Notes under the pieces: model-generated | What the model was told of the DNA's origin: nothing | The model's input: the letters and a program-made list of their open reading frames with translations, nothing else | Databases searched by the model: none | Program-made: the position numbers and the translations under genes | Part shown: one piece after another, positions 13,143 to 46,838 of the stretch | Numbering within the stretch: position 1 is the stretch's first letter | How the letters are laid out: each line of letters starts with the position of its first letter | Assembly: GCA_947000775.1 (NCBI GenBank) | Contig: CAMQGK010000144.1 | Location: 8,989,501 to 9,053,500 of the forward strand | Source of the DNA: Pterois miles | Taxonomy: Eukaryota > Chordata > Actinopteri > Perciformes > Scorpaenidae | Direction: 5' to 3' | Length of the DNA stretch: 64,000 bases

Positions 13143-13775
13143 TATTGGTTTGTGGACTGCTGATTTGAAGCGTCAAGTTCAGTATTTTCACTGTCATGAC
13201 CTTGGTATTTGGATGTTGCCATCTTAGTATTGGCAGTCACCATCTTAGTATTGGCAGTCGCCATCTTGGCATTTTGCAACCAGGAGTGACACAAGAGGGT
13301 GGAGCTAAGTACAACCAAATGCTGAAAAAGACATTTCTGGGCAATGAAAATGTTATAATTAACTTTCATGAACTGAAAACACACTGTGAAAGGGTTAAAG
13401 TTGTAAGACAATATGTGGACAACTCCCAGACTGGACAACACCTTGGTAGCGACCTGTCAATCACAAGGTAGCCACAACCTGATGCATACCCTGCTTTATG
13501 GTCTATTTGACTTTAAATGGGACCATAATTTACTAAATGAACATCATGCTGTATTGAAGACTTGAAACTAGCGACTGAGACTATAAACTCATATTTACAG
13601 TGTTTACTGAGGTAATAAATCAAGTGAAAAGTAGGGTCATTTTCTCATAGACTTCTATAGAATCAACCAGAGGAGTTGCCCCCTGCTGGATATTACAAAG
13701 TATGCGAGTTTATGGCACTTCAGCATTGGTGTCACTTTTCAGAACTGGAGGTTGCTACTGGATTTTACACATGAA
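13143..13775. repeat. Probable MITE-like dispersed repeat containing a 21-bp tandem
   Basis: Contains tggtttgtggactgctgatt, gacacaagagggtggagcta, tcattttctcatagacttct and gccccctgctggatatta, motifs I recall as a common fish repeat. No second copy was seen in this window, so support is recognition only. A 21-bp unit repeats at 13219, 13240 and 13261. Confidence 0.4.
13219..13281. repeat. 21-bp imperfect tandem repeat, three units
   Basis: ccatcttagtattggcagtc occurs at 13219 and 13240 with a diverged third unit at 13261 (ccatcttggcattttgc). It creates a repeated TANTKM peptide on the minus strand that is not evidence of coding. Confidence 0.8.
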
Positions 13776-14299
13776 GATCAGATTATTTTGCAGCTGTATA
13801 ATGTCTTCTGTGGTTTTTTGAAGGGAGCTTTCTAAACAAAGAGATTTAATAACTCCTGTTGATGTCAACTCTGACCATTCTTTCTTTTTTCTCCAACCGT
13901 ATAGAGGTGCAATGCCAAATTTAGGAAGCTAAGTATAGCTTAGCCATACATATAGCTATACAGACCCAGATGAATTGTGTGTGTGATCCAACATAGCAGT
14001 AAGAACCCATTTTGAGATAATTTTTAAACTGCCTTTGCTTTTCATTTGTTCACATAATGAAGTGGTTCCTAAACTGGGGCTTGGCCTCCCCTTAAGGGGA
14101 TTGCAAGATCAAACGGAGGGAATTATTAATGCTTGCTACAGTTTTTTTTTCTTGAATGTTTACTCTTCTTTATACTGGACAGTTAAATCTTTGCTGTCTC
14201 CTAAAAACTATTCCAGTTCAACAAACTGAGCATGTTATAAATGCTCACAGAGATATGTATCCTGTGATGAGGAATAATAAATAGATCTAGACGTGTTTT

Positions 14300-14615
14300 A
14301 AGAAGAAGAAGAACAACCTTTATTCGTCCCACAGTGGGGATATTCAATTTTTACACTCTGTTGTTTTTACTTATACACGGTACATGCAGACCCGAGACAC
14401 ACACACATGCACAAACAGGACCCATATACATGCATCAAATGGAGAGATGTCAGAGTGAGGGGGCTGCTCCTGACAAGTGTCTGAGCAGTTGGGGGTTTGG
14501 TGCCTTGCTCAGGGGCACCTCTCCAGCTACCAGTTCACACTCGTGTGACTCGTCGTGTCGGGACTTGAACCGGTGAGCCTCCGATTCCCAAGCCAATTCC
14601 CTACAGACTGAGCTA
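14300..14615 (-). mobile_element. tRNA-derived SINE, minus strand, second copy with 3' tail
   Basis: Same family as 1-193. The left end is the 3' tail: aagaagaagaagaac microsatellite followed by tttattcgtcccacagtggg, also seen alone at 16904-16947. The right end carries reverse-complement B box (gggacttgaacc) and A box (ctacagactgagcta). Confidence 0.75.
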
Positions 14616-16104
14616 AAAGGAGTACAGCTGAAACAAAAATTAATTGGTGGGAGAAAAAGGTGTTTTGATCGGGCAAAATAAGCACAATTTTTTATACTTC
14701 ATAGACCAAATGATTACTTGGGTAATTAAAAAAATAATAACCAGCAGATTAATCAATAATAATCACACAATAATTAATTTCAGCACTAGTCACAAGCCAA
14801 AACAGTTGGGCACAACATACATAGTGTACTGTTTAACCACATACTGAGCTGCTCTGTCAAAGAAAAATCTGTTCAAGGACACATTAACCGACTGTCTGGT
14901 CATCTGCATCTCACACAGGGACTCATCAAGAAACATGTTGGCAGACATATTTATAATAAAAAAATAACATCCATGCTGAGCCTGGCTTTATGCTGTCAGG
15001 TTCTATGAATACTTTAGTGCTGCTCAAAACGCGTTGAGTCATTTCTCAAAATGTACAGTGTCATATTCAGTGATATGTGTCACAGAACGCGCACAAGTGA
15101 AGAATTTATGGTGCAATATCTGGGGTTGAAAATATAAGCGCTCTCTGCAGGAGTTCCCCCATAGCTTCTGCATTTTTAATGTTCATTTAGAGGCACCACG
15201 TACGCAAACTGCCGACTGCTCTTGAATTTAGGTCGTTCTGTCAGAGTCTGAATGACGCATTTTAAAGACAGTTTGTGACGTAAGTTACGAACACTGCTGC
15301 ATTCGAGTTTCCACAGCTGACGCTTTCTTTTACTTCTCTACTTATCATTTAAAGTGATTTCAGTTTGCTGTGCGAGCAAAATGCTCCACTTCAAAACCAA
15401 ATTTAAATACAAAAGCAAATGTAATTATGCTGTGTCCCCACCTTTTTTTTTCTTTCTGTGGTTATCTGTATTATAATCTCCAGCGTTCCAGCGTTTATAC
15501 CAACGCACATTCTCTAAGGTATTCCACAGTCATGGTTTCTCTTCCAGAGAAATTACTGGTGTTAAATGAAGCAATGCTTTTCTTTATATGTGCCAGCTGT
15601 AGTGCAAATGGTTTTCAATCTACCAGAAAATCCAGTTCATTTTGTGAAGATGAGTTTGAAGATGGACTGAGTGAACCAGAGACCATTTGAGCTGTGATCA
15701 CACGTCCAGATAATGTTCCATCAAACTGAGCTTTTGTGCGTATGTTTTCCAATGTTATATTCATTCATTTCTTTTTTGATCTTCTGTCGAGAAGACAATC
15801 AGGTTTTAATTTGAATCTGAGTGCATTCACCCTGACCTCAGCTGTAGAGGTGTAGTGGAAATATGGTCAAATGTACCTGAGGGTACAACATTGTCTTTGG
15901 TACTGTTGGGATCTGACTGTGTATTGACAAGAATCTGGTGATATAATACATGTCATGACACAGAGGTTATGATTCAATATATTTCGATATATTGCCATAT
16001 TTTAAGCAAGGCAATCAGAATAGTGGGATCTGAATTTGCTTTTATCACAGTCCCTGTAACATCCAACATAGTAGCACTACTTTTTGTGTAATCTGAGCCA
16101 CTGT
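14616..16104. other. Presumed pdzrn4 intron, nothing recognised
   Basis: AT-rich, non-coding. A 106-codon open frame at 15370-15690 lacks any recognisable motif. Confidence 0.45.
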
Positions 16105-16662
16105 CTGCCACTAATTCTTTAACACATTAACGCAACATGCATTTTTTTGGGTTTTTTTTAGCAGGCTCAGTTTTAAAGTTAGAACGAAGATGCTGGTATC
16201 ATATGAAACTAGAAAATCCAAGGAATCCATTGGTATGTCGTATCTTACCAGCTTGTTGGAACAGAGAGTAAATAATGCTCCCAACTTGCGCTAAATTTTG
16301 ACAAGGAAAAACTGACATGGCCTGGCATAGCTGTTTTCTCCTTTCCCTTGACCTCTGACCTCAAGATATGTGAATGAAAATAGGTCCTCTGGGTACCCAT
16401 GAGTCTCCCCTTTACAGACATGCCCTTTTTATGATAGTCACATGCAATTTTGTCAAGTTGTAGTCAAGTCAGCACACTGACAGCTGTTGTTGCCTGTTTA
16501 GCTTGATTTTGCTATGTTATGACTTGAGCATATTTTTTATGCTAAATGCAGAACCTGTGAGGATTTCTGGTAATTGTTTTGTGTTAATTGATTTCCACTA
16601 TATACATGTATGCATAAAGCAGCATACTTGCCCGCTCCCATGTTTATGAGAGCATTAAATAG
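16105..16662. mobile_element. Truncated copy of the 54523-55242 hAT MITE, inverted
   Basis: Read on the opposite strand this matches 54660-55200. For example, gacttgagcatattttttat here corresponds to the reverse complement of the segment near 54788-54812, and ctgacagctgttgttg to that near 54835-54850. The right outer end is missing and the left end lacks the TAGGG terminus, so it is a fragment. Confidence 0.8.
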
Positions 16663-16903
16663 TTGACACCCATTTCTTGCACCCGTAGATCTGATGCTAA
16701 CGCTGAGACAGGCTGTTCCAACAGAGGCTGAGATGCATAACAATCAATGAATCTCAACACATTAATATGACATCCAAAGTCACATGTGACTACATGCTAA
16801 TAAAGGAGATTGGAGAGGTGGGCAGGCAGCAGTGTAGTAGAGAGGATGTAGAGCTCAGTGTTTTTGTATGCAGACTGAATGAGCACCAACGGTTTAGAGG
16901 GAC

Positions 16904-16947
16904 TAAGATAAGATATTCCTTTATTGGTCCCACAGTGGGGAAATTCA
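16904..16947 (-). repeat. 3' tail fragment of the tRNA-SINE family
   Basis: taagataagatattccttta then ttggtcccacagtggggaaa matches the tail of the 14300-14615 copy. No tRNA-like head is attached. Confidence 0.6.
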
Positions 16948-17306
16948 CAAGGGGCTAAGGGACATGGATGTGCGTGATTGAGGGGTGTTTGCCTGAGGCT
17001 CCATTCTTTTGAAGTTTTACATACATTTCTAAGACTTTTCCTCAGTATAAAGAGCAAGAATAAAAGTAACATTAGCTGTACCTTCACTTCCCTCTTGGCT
17101 TTTTCACTGTATTTTAGTCCAATGTCTCTTTGACAGAAAACTATTTGGCTCTGCATACTGAGATTTAGCTAAATCAGTAAGATTAAGTCCATCTTGAATG
17201 TTTGTTTCTATGGCAACAGTCAATAATAAAAAAAAAAAGAAATAAAACACAGAGTTTTAATATCACAGACACAATACACAAGTATAATGTTTCCCTGTCC
17301 TCTTAG

Positions 17307-40552
<23,246 letters not shown>

Positions 40553-41286
40553 TAAAAAACACACACATTCTACCCCATGCGGTATAATATACTTGCCTCG
40601 TTCAATGTGGCGTTTTTATGAGGACAATAGGAATATTTTTCACACTTTGTAACCCAAAAGCATTTTGTAAAGAATTTATCAGTGGTATCACGGCATTTAC
40701 TTCATGTTTTTCAGTATTTATCACATCACACTGCAGAAAAAAAAAACATTTTTCTATGAAATTATGACTATATAATTATTTTATTACTTCGCTCTAAACA
40801 TTTTTATCTTTTCAATTCTATTTTCATATTTATGTTGTAACCATATACTCAAAATGGTTGTATGAGCATCCTAAGAAAAGTTAAATATTTTCTTTCGTGC
40901 ATTATGTACACTTGCCAATTGCAGCATAAAATTAGTCAGAGGGTTCTCCTGCCTTTACTTACTTTTTGTTTAATGCTCCTGTCATTTACAGACCTACTTT
41001 TAATGTTGTCGAGAGGTTGCTGAAATTATGTTTCAGACTATTGGTGCTTAGATATGAACTACAAGTCACAAAATCTGACGGTCAGCAGTACAGATCACAA
41101 AAGTACAACTGATAGATTAAGTACTAAGTATTTATTTTACAAAAAAGTTATAAGAAGGTATTAATTTCAGTTCTAAAATGGACAGATATGTTACCATCCA
41201 ATTATTGTTCTGTATAACTTGCTTCTGAAAACATTGAGTTTACCACAACAATAATGTTTTTAATCCCTAAAATGTTGGAAATTGGA

Positions 41287-41292
41287 AATAAA
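41287..41292 (+). terminator. Candidate pdzrn4 poly(A) signal, proximal
   Basis: AATAAA about 735 nt after the stop codon. The downstream sequence is A-rich then pyrimidine-rich (cccctctctttctggggg), giving only a weak U/GU-rich element. Plausible but unproven. Confidence 0.4.
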
Positions 41293-41549
41293 TTCAATGA
41301 CCTGAAAGTAAAAAAAATCCCCTCTCTTTCTGGGGGAAAAAACCTTAAGGTTCTAAATTAATGTTATAAATTATTAATATGAGCAAATGTTTCTGGTCAA
41401 CAACTCAAATTTTGCTTAAATCATTTTCAGCAGCAATTTTATAAAACCATCTTTTAAAAGTTCAATACCTCATGTTACAGTGAAACTGTTTTTCCTGTAA
41501 TTTGTGAACTTGAGGCACTTTCACAAAGCCACAAACAAGGAAACAATAT

Positions 41550-42108
41550 TTAAAGGGATAGTTCTGGTGTTTTGAAGTGGGGTTGTATGAGGTGCTTATC
41601 CATAGTCAGTGTACATTAGATGGTGTTCAGCACACCCCAGTTTGGAGAAAGAGACAGGAATACTGGCACGGGACTGTACTGTTGTGGATGGAGCCGGTAG
41701 AAAAATGTATTTTAGCCACACAAAAGAAAGGCTCACCTAAAAAAAATATCAGTTTAAGTGTGGGCTACATTTAGAATATATTTTCCAGTTTACCTTGCCA
41801 CGACACAGTGTGTGTGAAAAAACAGTAATTTTACGGGAGTCTTGTGGCTTTGGTGAGAGATGCTTCAGTTCCCCATCAAAAAGGGCTGTCTGACAGGATC
41901 TGTTTTTTAGGTGCACCTTTCTTTTAGTTGGCTAAAGCATGTTTTGCTGTCGGCCGGGTCTGCAGCAGAACATTGCTTTGGTTCCGTGCAGTAACGCTCA
42001 GTTTCTCTAAACTGGGGGTGTGCCGTCATCTACTGTAGGTAATACACTGACTATGGATAAGTACCTCATACAACCCCACTTCAAAAAAAACAAAACTATC
42101 CCTTTAAG
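41550..42108. mobile_element. MITE with ~60-bp inverted ends, in the pdzrn4 3' region
   Basis: Left end tttaaagggatagttctggt then tgaagtggggttgtatgagg and ccatagtcagtgtac. Right end gtaatacactgactatgg then cctcatacaaccccacttca and actatccctttaa. The ends are inverted over roughly 60 bp. There is no transposase. A diverged fragment occurs at 2893-3044. Confidence 0.85.
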
Positions 42109-42894
42109 AGGCTGCTACACTGGCAGGTCAATGGAAAAACAACTTTGTGGACACAGGATTTAAATACTATATACATTTCTTTGTTGTAAAGGAACACAAA
42201 CATCCCAAGAGTCCAACATATTCTGACTCACTGCCAGTGCTGCAGCTTTGTTTGTATAGTTTGCAGCTTGAGTAAAATTATTTTTGCTTAATAATTTGAG
42301 TTTAATAATTTGAATTTTTCTACATATTCAACAACAGATGGACCTGCTCATAGCTTTTACATACCAGTATTTTTACATCATCAACATACACCTTTACTCA
42401 GCATAGCCTTAACAGCAAAAACTGAATCGATGATATGTTTGTGTGGTAAACTGATTTCACACACAAACAAACCGTCTGTGGATATCTCTGTACAACAGAG
42501 AGCTATTATTCAGCCTTATTCATACACATTGTATAAGTTCAGTTTTTAGTAACTGGAAAATATACTGAATTATGTTTGTGGTCAAATTGAACATGTGTTA
42601 GGATGATTGCCACTGAGCAGGACTCAGAACACAGCATATAATATCATTGAAAGATTAAACTGGTGAAATGAAAGGGTTGCCATTTATCAACAGACTTTAT
42701 AGTCCAGTACATGTACAGTAAACTCATTCCAAATGCCTCATTTTTAACTGAAATATTGTAAATTTGAAATTTTAAACCAATCCCTGTATTTGTTTTGAGT
42801 CAATGTCAATGGTCTAATTTCGAGTAATGCGTAGTTGGCACATTTGTAGCCGGGTAAAATGTGTGATAATGGTGATCTTTGCAAAAGAAATGAT

Positions 42895-42900
42895 AATAAA
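42895..42900 (+). terminator. Candidate pdzrn4 poly(A) signal, distal
   Basis: AATAAA followed within 5-50 nt by T-rich and GT-rich sequence (ttattgttttttgg, then catgttttttt), the arrangement expected for cleavage and polyadenylation. Confidence 0.4.
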
Positions 42901-43466
42901 TTATTGTTTTTTGGTATAACATCGCATTGGAGCATGTTTTTTTAATTCAGACATTTGTAGAAGAACCAAAACCGCTGCTAATCTGCAGTTGTTACCAGGC
43001 ACTTGCACTGTGTAGTAAAGCATTTATGGAGCTTTTTTTCCCTAACTTAATTAAAGAGCGTGGTTTTTCAACTTGAGAGCATGACTGATTGATATGTATC
43101 AATCATTTCATTGTTAAGTGGGATCATTTCATTGGTCAACACTACACCTGGCTTTCTATTGGTTGGGGAATTTGGACAGGGTTGCTGCCAGGACAGACAG
43201 GGCCCTTGAGCAATGCATTACAGTTGCCTCACTGAACTATTGAGAGTGTCACACATGGGGTGTCCACTCTGGCAGCATTTGCCTTTCAAAATTACCATTT
43301 CATTTAAAGTGTAATTTATATAAATTTTAGACAGAAAAAGGTTAAAAGGTGTGTGCTCATTTCTAAATAATAGTAACAATCCACTATTAAAACCTGGTAC
43401 TTTATTCATTCATGGAGCCCTGCCAGTCACTGCATTTTCTACAACACTGTCCTGTAAATATTTTAG

Positions 43467-43472
43467 AATAAA
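43467..43472 (+). terminator. Candidate pdzrn4 poly(A) signal, most distal, with upstream Pumilio-type site
   Basis: AATAAA preceded at 43453-43460 by TGTAAATA, which matches the Pumilio recognition element UGUANAUA, and followed by gcctggtgttc. It would give a ~2.9 kb 3' UTR. Confidence 0.3.
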
Positions 43473-43490
43473 AGCCTGGTGTTCAAAAAT

Positions 43491-46400
43491 GAAGGAATTC
43501 TGTCCACAGAAAAAAAACACTTGAGTGCTTTTAATTTGAAATGGAAGCAGGAAGTGTTGATTTAAAAATCAAGTCTGTGACATTCTACGAATACAGATTG
43601 AAACTGTAGTAATGTTGCTGGTACGATGTCAATATACTATCGGAAGAGTATTTTCACTGTTTGCTGTTGCTGTGAACCGTGAGCAGCTTGCAGTAAAAAT
43701 AGGTGAGACCTCGAATCTCTCGAAGGGGCTGACATGTAGCCGAACCGAGCGAGGCTGTGTTGCTGCTCTAACTTGTTAACATGGACGCTGAAATAAAAAC
43801 TGGTTCCGTAGCCGCCACGCACTGCTGATGTGCCCAGTGTGGCCCAGAACTTATTGCACAAAATATCTGAAAGCATAGGGGAAATCTGAGAGCGAATGTT
43901 TTTTACAAGCACACAGAAGCCGAAGTGCAGGAAATCTATGCAAACAACATATCTGAGTGCAAGCTTACAGTTTGAGCAGAAGCACACCATATCTAAGGGT
44001 AAGCAGGGGCTATTAGAGAGCAAGGACAGGGTTTTGAGGGAAAGCATTACAAAATCCAAATGTGGAGTCAACAAGTCATGCTCTCAAATTGAAAGACCAC
44101 GTTCTTGAATAAAGATAAGAAAAAAACGCTCCACCAAGCACCAAGCTGGTGAACAACAAACCTTGACGATAAAACTTGCATTATACTGAACTCAGCAATG
44201 TGCATGTAATTAAATAAAGTTATTTTTTCTTAGTTGTTTTACAAATTTGTTTAAATTTTGACTTACCAGTGAAGTGGTTGGTGTGAACAGTGTGAAAGTG
44301 AGCAACAATCTGTGCTGGTCTTCTCGTCTTCGGTGATGATGCTGAGGGACAATGATGAAAGAAGAGAGGTGTTAGGAAATAGTGTCATAACAGAAAAGTT
44401 AACAGTGCAAACAACAGCAAGAAAAACTGCATCAAGTCACTGTGGGGTAAAGACCAGTCTGGTGAAATGAAACCAAATTACTTGTTCACTGAATACACGT
44501 TCACCTCCGATATCTCCTTAAGAGTGACTTTTTCCTCTCCCCTCTGTGAATATGTAAAGTGATTAAACAGAAGGAGATTTCAATTAAAATCACCTTCCAC
44601 TTGGATGGCTTTGTGTTCATTAAAATGTAGCAGCCACTTAATCATTGCTATGGCCTTGTCATATGCAGGGGAGAGCTGCTGGGATACTCTGGTCTCTGTA
44701 TTATCTTAAGTTGTCAGCATGGTATAGCTGAAATTGGAGTGTCACAGATACATTACTGCTTGAAGACTGTTTTGTACTTCTGTGTTTCCATTTAACTGAA
44801 AACTTCATTTCTTTTATATTTGACCAGTGTCTTTAAATGGAACAAGTGTTCCTGATATTATTAGACATGTGTCCTTTTGATTAGAAATTGCTCTTGGTTA
44901 CCCATAGGCATTATGTCTGTTTTTGTTGCCAAGCATCTATTTTCATTGTCTGTTTTTTTTCCCACTGGCCTTCTTTCTTCTTTCTTTTGATATTTTCAAA
45001 CTGGACTGCGTCAGACTCGAGACTCTCATTGTTCAGGCTGCAAGAACTTCCTACTGACATACTCCACTACCTCATTTACATACAATACTGTTTTATAATG
45101 CCAAGGTATCACATTTAGTGTGATTCTAAGGTTGTAGTCCATGTCAATGCCTTCCATTTCCATTAAAGATTGTGGCACTTAAAGCATCTCCATTTATATA
45201 GCGACCAAACATTAACATCCAAGTTGGTGTTGAAAAGTAGACTCCTGCCATCCCCTGAGCCCCATTTGCTCTCCCCTCATTTATTAATTCTCTCAGTCTG
45301 TATAGACAAAGACCATTTAAATGCCAATGAAAAGCCACCAAAGAAAAAGCAGTGTTGAGTTATACCAACCGACGCCAGAACTAGCCCGAGTGCTCGCGTG
45401 CTAATTAAGTTCATCCCTGAGCTCCTGAAAGACCCAGTCAGGTGTAATTAAAATCGAGCCTGTGACAGCCATGGCATTTGTCAGAGCTACCCAGTAGTTC
45501 AAATACCAGTACTACAGAAATGTCAAACAGATAGCAGTGCTCATATTCCTCTTCAGCGCTCTACTCACACAAACACAAACATAGCCATCGCCTCAGTTAT
45601 AAAGGTTTGCTGATAACCTTTAGGACTCCCTGAACAGCAAAAAACTACAAATTCTCTCCCATTATTCATCCAGCGAGATCCATATTTATTGACATAGAGA
45701 GACATATGACACATGATGGTGCAATCTACTTCATAGTGCCTCCTCTCCCTCCTAATCTCAGAGGCTTGTAACAAACTGGTAATTGGCTCGGATCACACGT
45801 CTCTCGATGTCACTTTAGAAACTGATGGCAGCTCTGATCTTTGATATCATAACTGCTGTGTTGTGATAATTGGCCATATCATGCCAGATGCAGCAGTGTG
45901 TATGTAGGTGATATGGACAGACTGCTTCTGCTGAGCCAGCTGTTCTGAATTTATATGCCTTAATCAAGTAGGAGACAATAATGAGTCAGTTGATAGAGGA
46001 TTATGGGGCATAGAATCACTTAACATCTCCCAAAGTTACTATGCTTTATCCTCAGGGGAATGTGGGATGTACTGTATGTCTGTACAAATCTCCCGTTTCA
46101 ATACTATACAAACGAGGGTAGGTGCCAATCAATATGTATTGCAATTTTAAAGTATTGCAATTCCATATTCCGATTTATTTTGATATTTGTTAACTTTAAC
46201 ACTAGACCATGGAGAAATATTTGAATCATACACTTCTACAGACTTTTACTTTGGACAATATCTAAATTAATAAAGTAAAAATGTTTGATTTTCAGCTTGT
46301 ATGTAATCAGAAGTCCTAAAGTCACTGTCAGGCATTATTTTACATTTTTTCTAGTAACCCAAAAAAATCAAAGACATTTAGTGCCACAAATCAGTGCTAT

Positions 46401-46838
46401 TTTGTTTTTAATTTATAAGAGGCATATAATGTTTTATACTTCTGGTGAATATAATCCAATCAATCTTATTTCCATATATGTATTTTGCATATACAGTACT
46501 GCTTGTCAACACCTTATTTTGAAAACTGGACATAGTCACTTCTGCTATCTTCGCCAAGTCCTGGCAATGTGTGCAAATTGTTTCCATACTTAACTGTATG
46601 TGTCGTGTTTACCAGTTTAGATGGATAAAATGGGAGGGTGCAGGTCGTATCCATAAGGAACCTCCACCGTTTTCTACTTTATCGTTTTAGCTTGCTGCAA
46701 CCAGCTGCGCTTTGTTTCGTTGATGGATACAGAACGGATACGATGTCATGTTACGCAGACTACAACAATAAAAGTGGTAACGTCCTACCTCTGCGTAGAC
46801 CTCATTTGGGAAAATATATTGATTGGTATTGATATATA
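43491..46838. other. Intergenic, downstream of pdzrn4
   Basis: No gene. 45150-45490 is repeat-free with attaaaatcgag and ctaattaagttc motifs (possible conserved element). 46110-46838 may be an older repeat into which the Tc1 element inserted. Confidence 0.4.
43637..44150. other. Unrecognised region with a 145-codon minus-strand open frame
   Basis: An open frame from 44074 to 43637 shows no domain, signal or splice context I recognise, and its composition is not protein-like. The nucleotide sequence (gttaacatggacgctgaaat, gagcgaggctgtgttgctgc) has the feel of an old repeat. Treated as non-coding. Confidence 0.3.

Larger units (their letters stand above)
40553..43490 (+). other. Probable pdzrn4 3' untranslated region and immediate 3' flank
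   Basis: AT-rich sequence without coding signal follows the stop codon. Poly(A) hexamers occur at 40551-40556, 41287-41292, 42895-42900 and 43467-43472, so the true 3' end cannot be fixed from sequence alone. A MITE occupies 41550-42108; if a distal hexamer is used, that element would be part of the mRNA. Confidence 0.45.

Noticed and set aside
13142..13441. Minus-strand frame with repeated TANTKM peptide
   Set aside because: Produced by a 21-bp noncoding tandem repeat.
1..17306. Search for the exon encoding the start of PDZ1
   Set aside because: No G-L-G-F/N-I-V-G-G type sequence with splice sites was found; the exon is presumed upstream of the window.
43637..44074. 145-codon minus-strand open frame
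   Set aside because: No domain recognised, biased composition and likely old repeat; kept only as an uncharacterised region.
46110..46838. Older transposon into which the Tc1 element may have inserted
   Set aside because: Some motifs feel familiar, but no second copy or inverted ends are visible in the window, so no boundaries can be supported.
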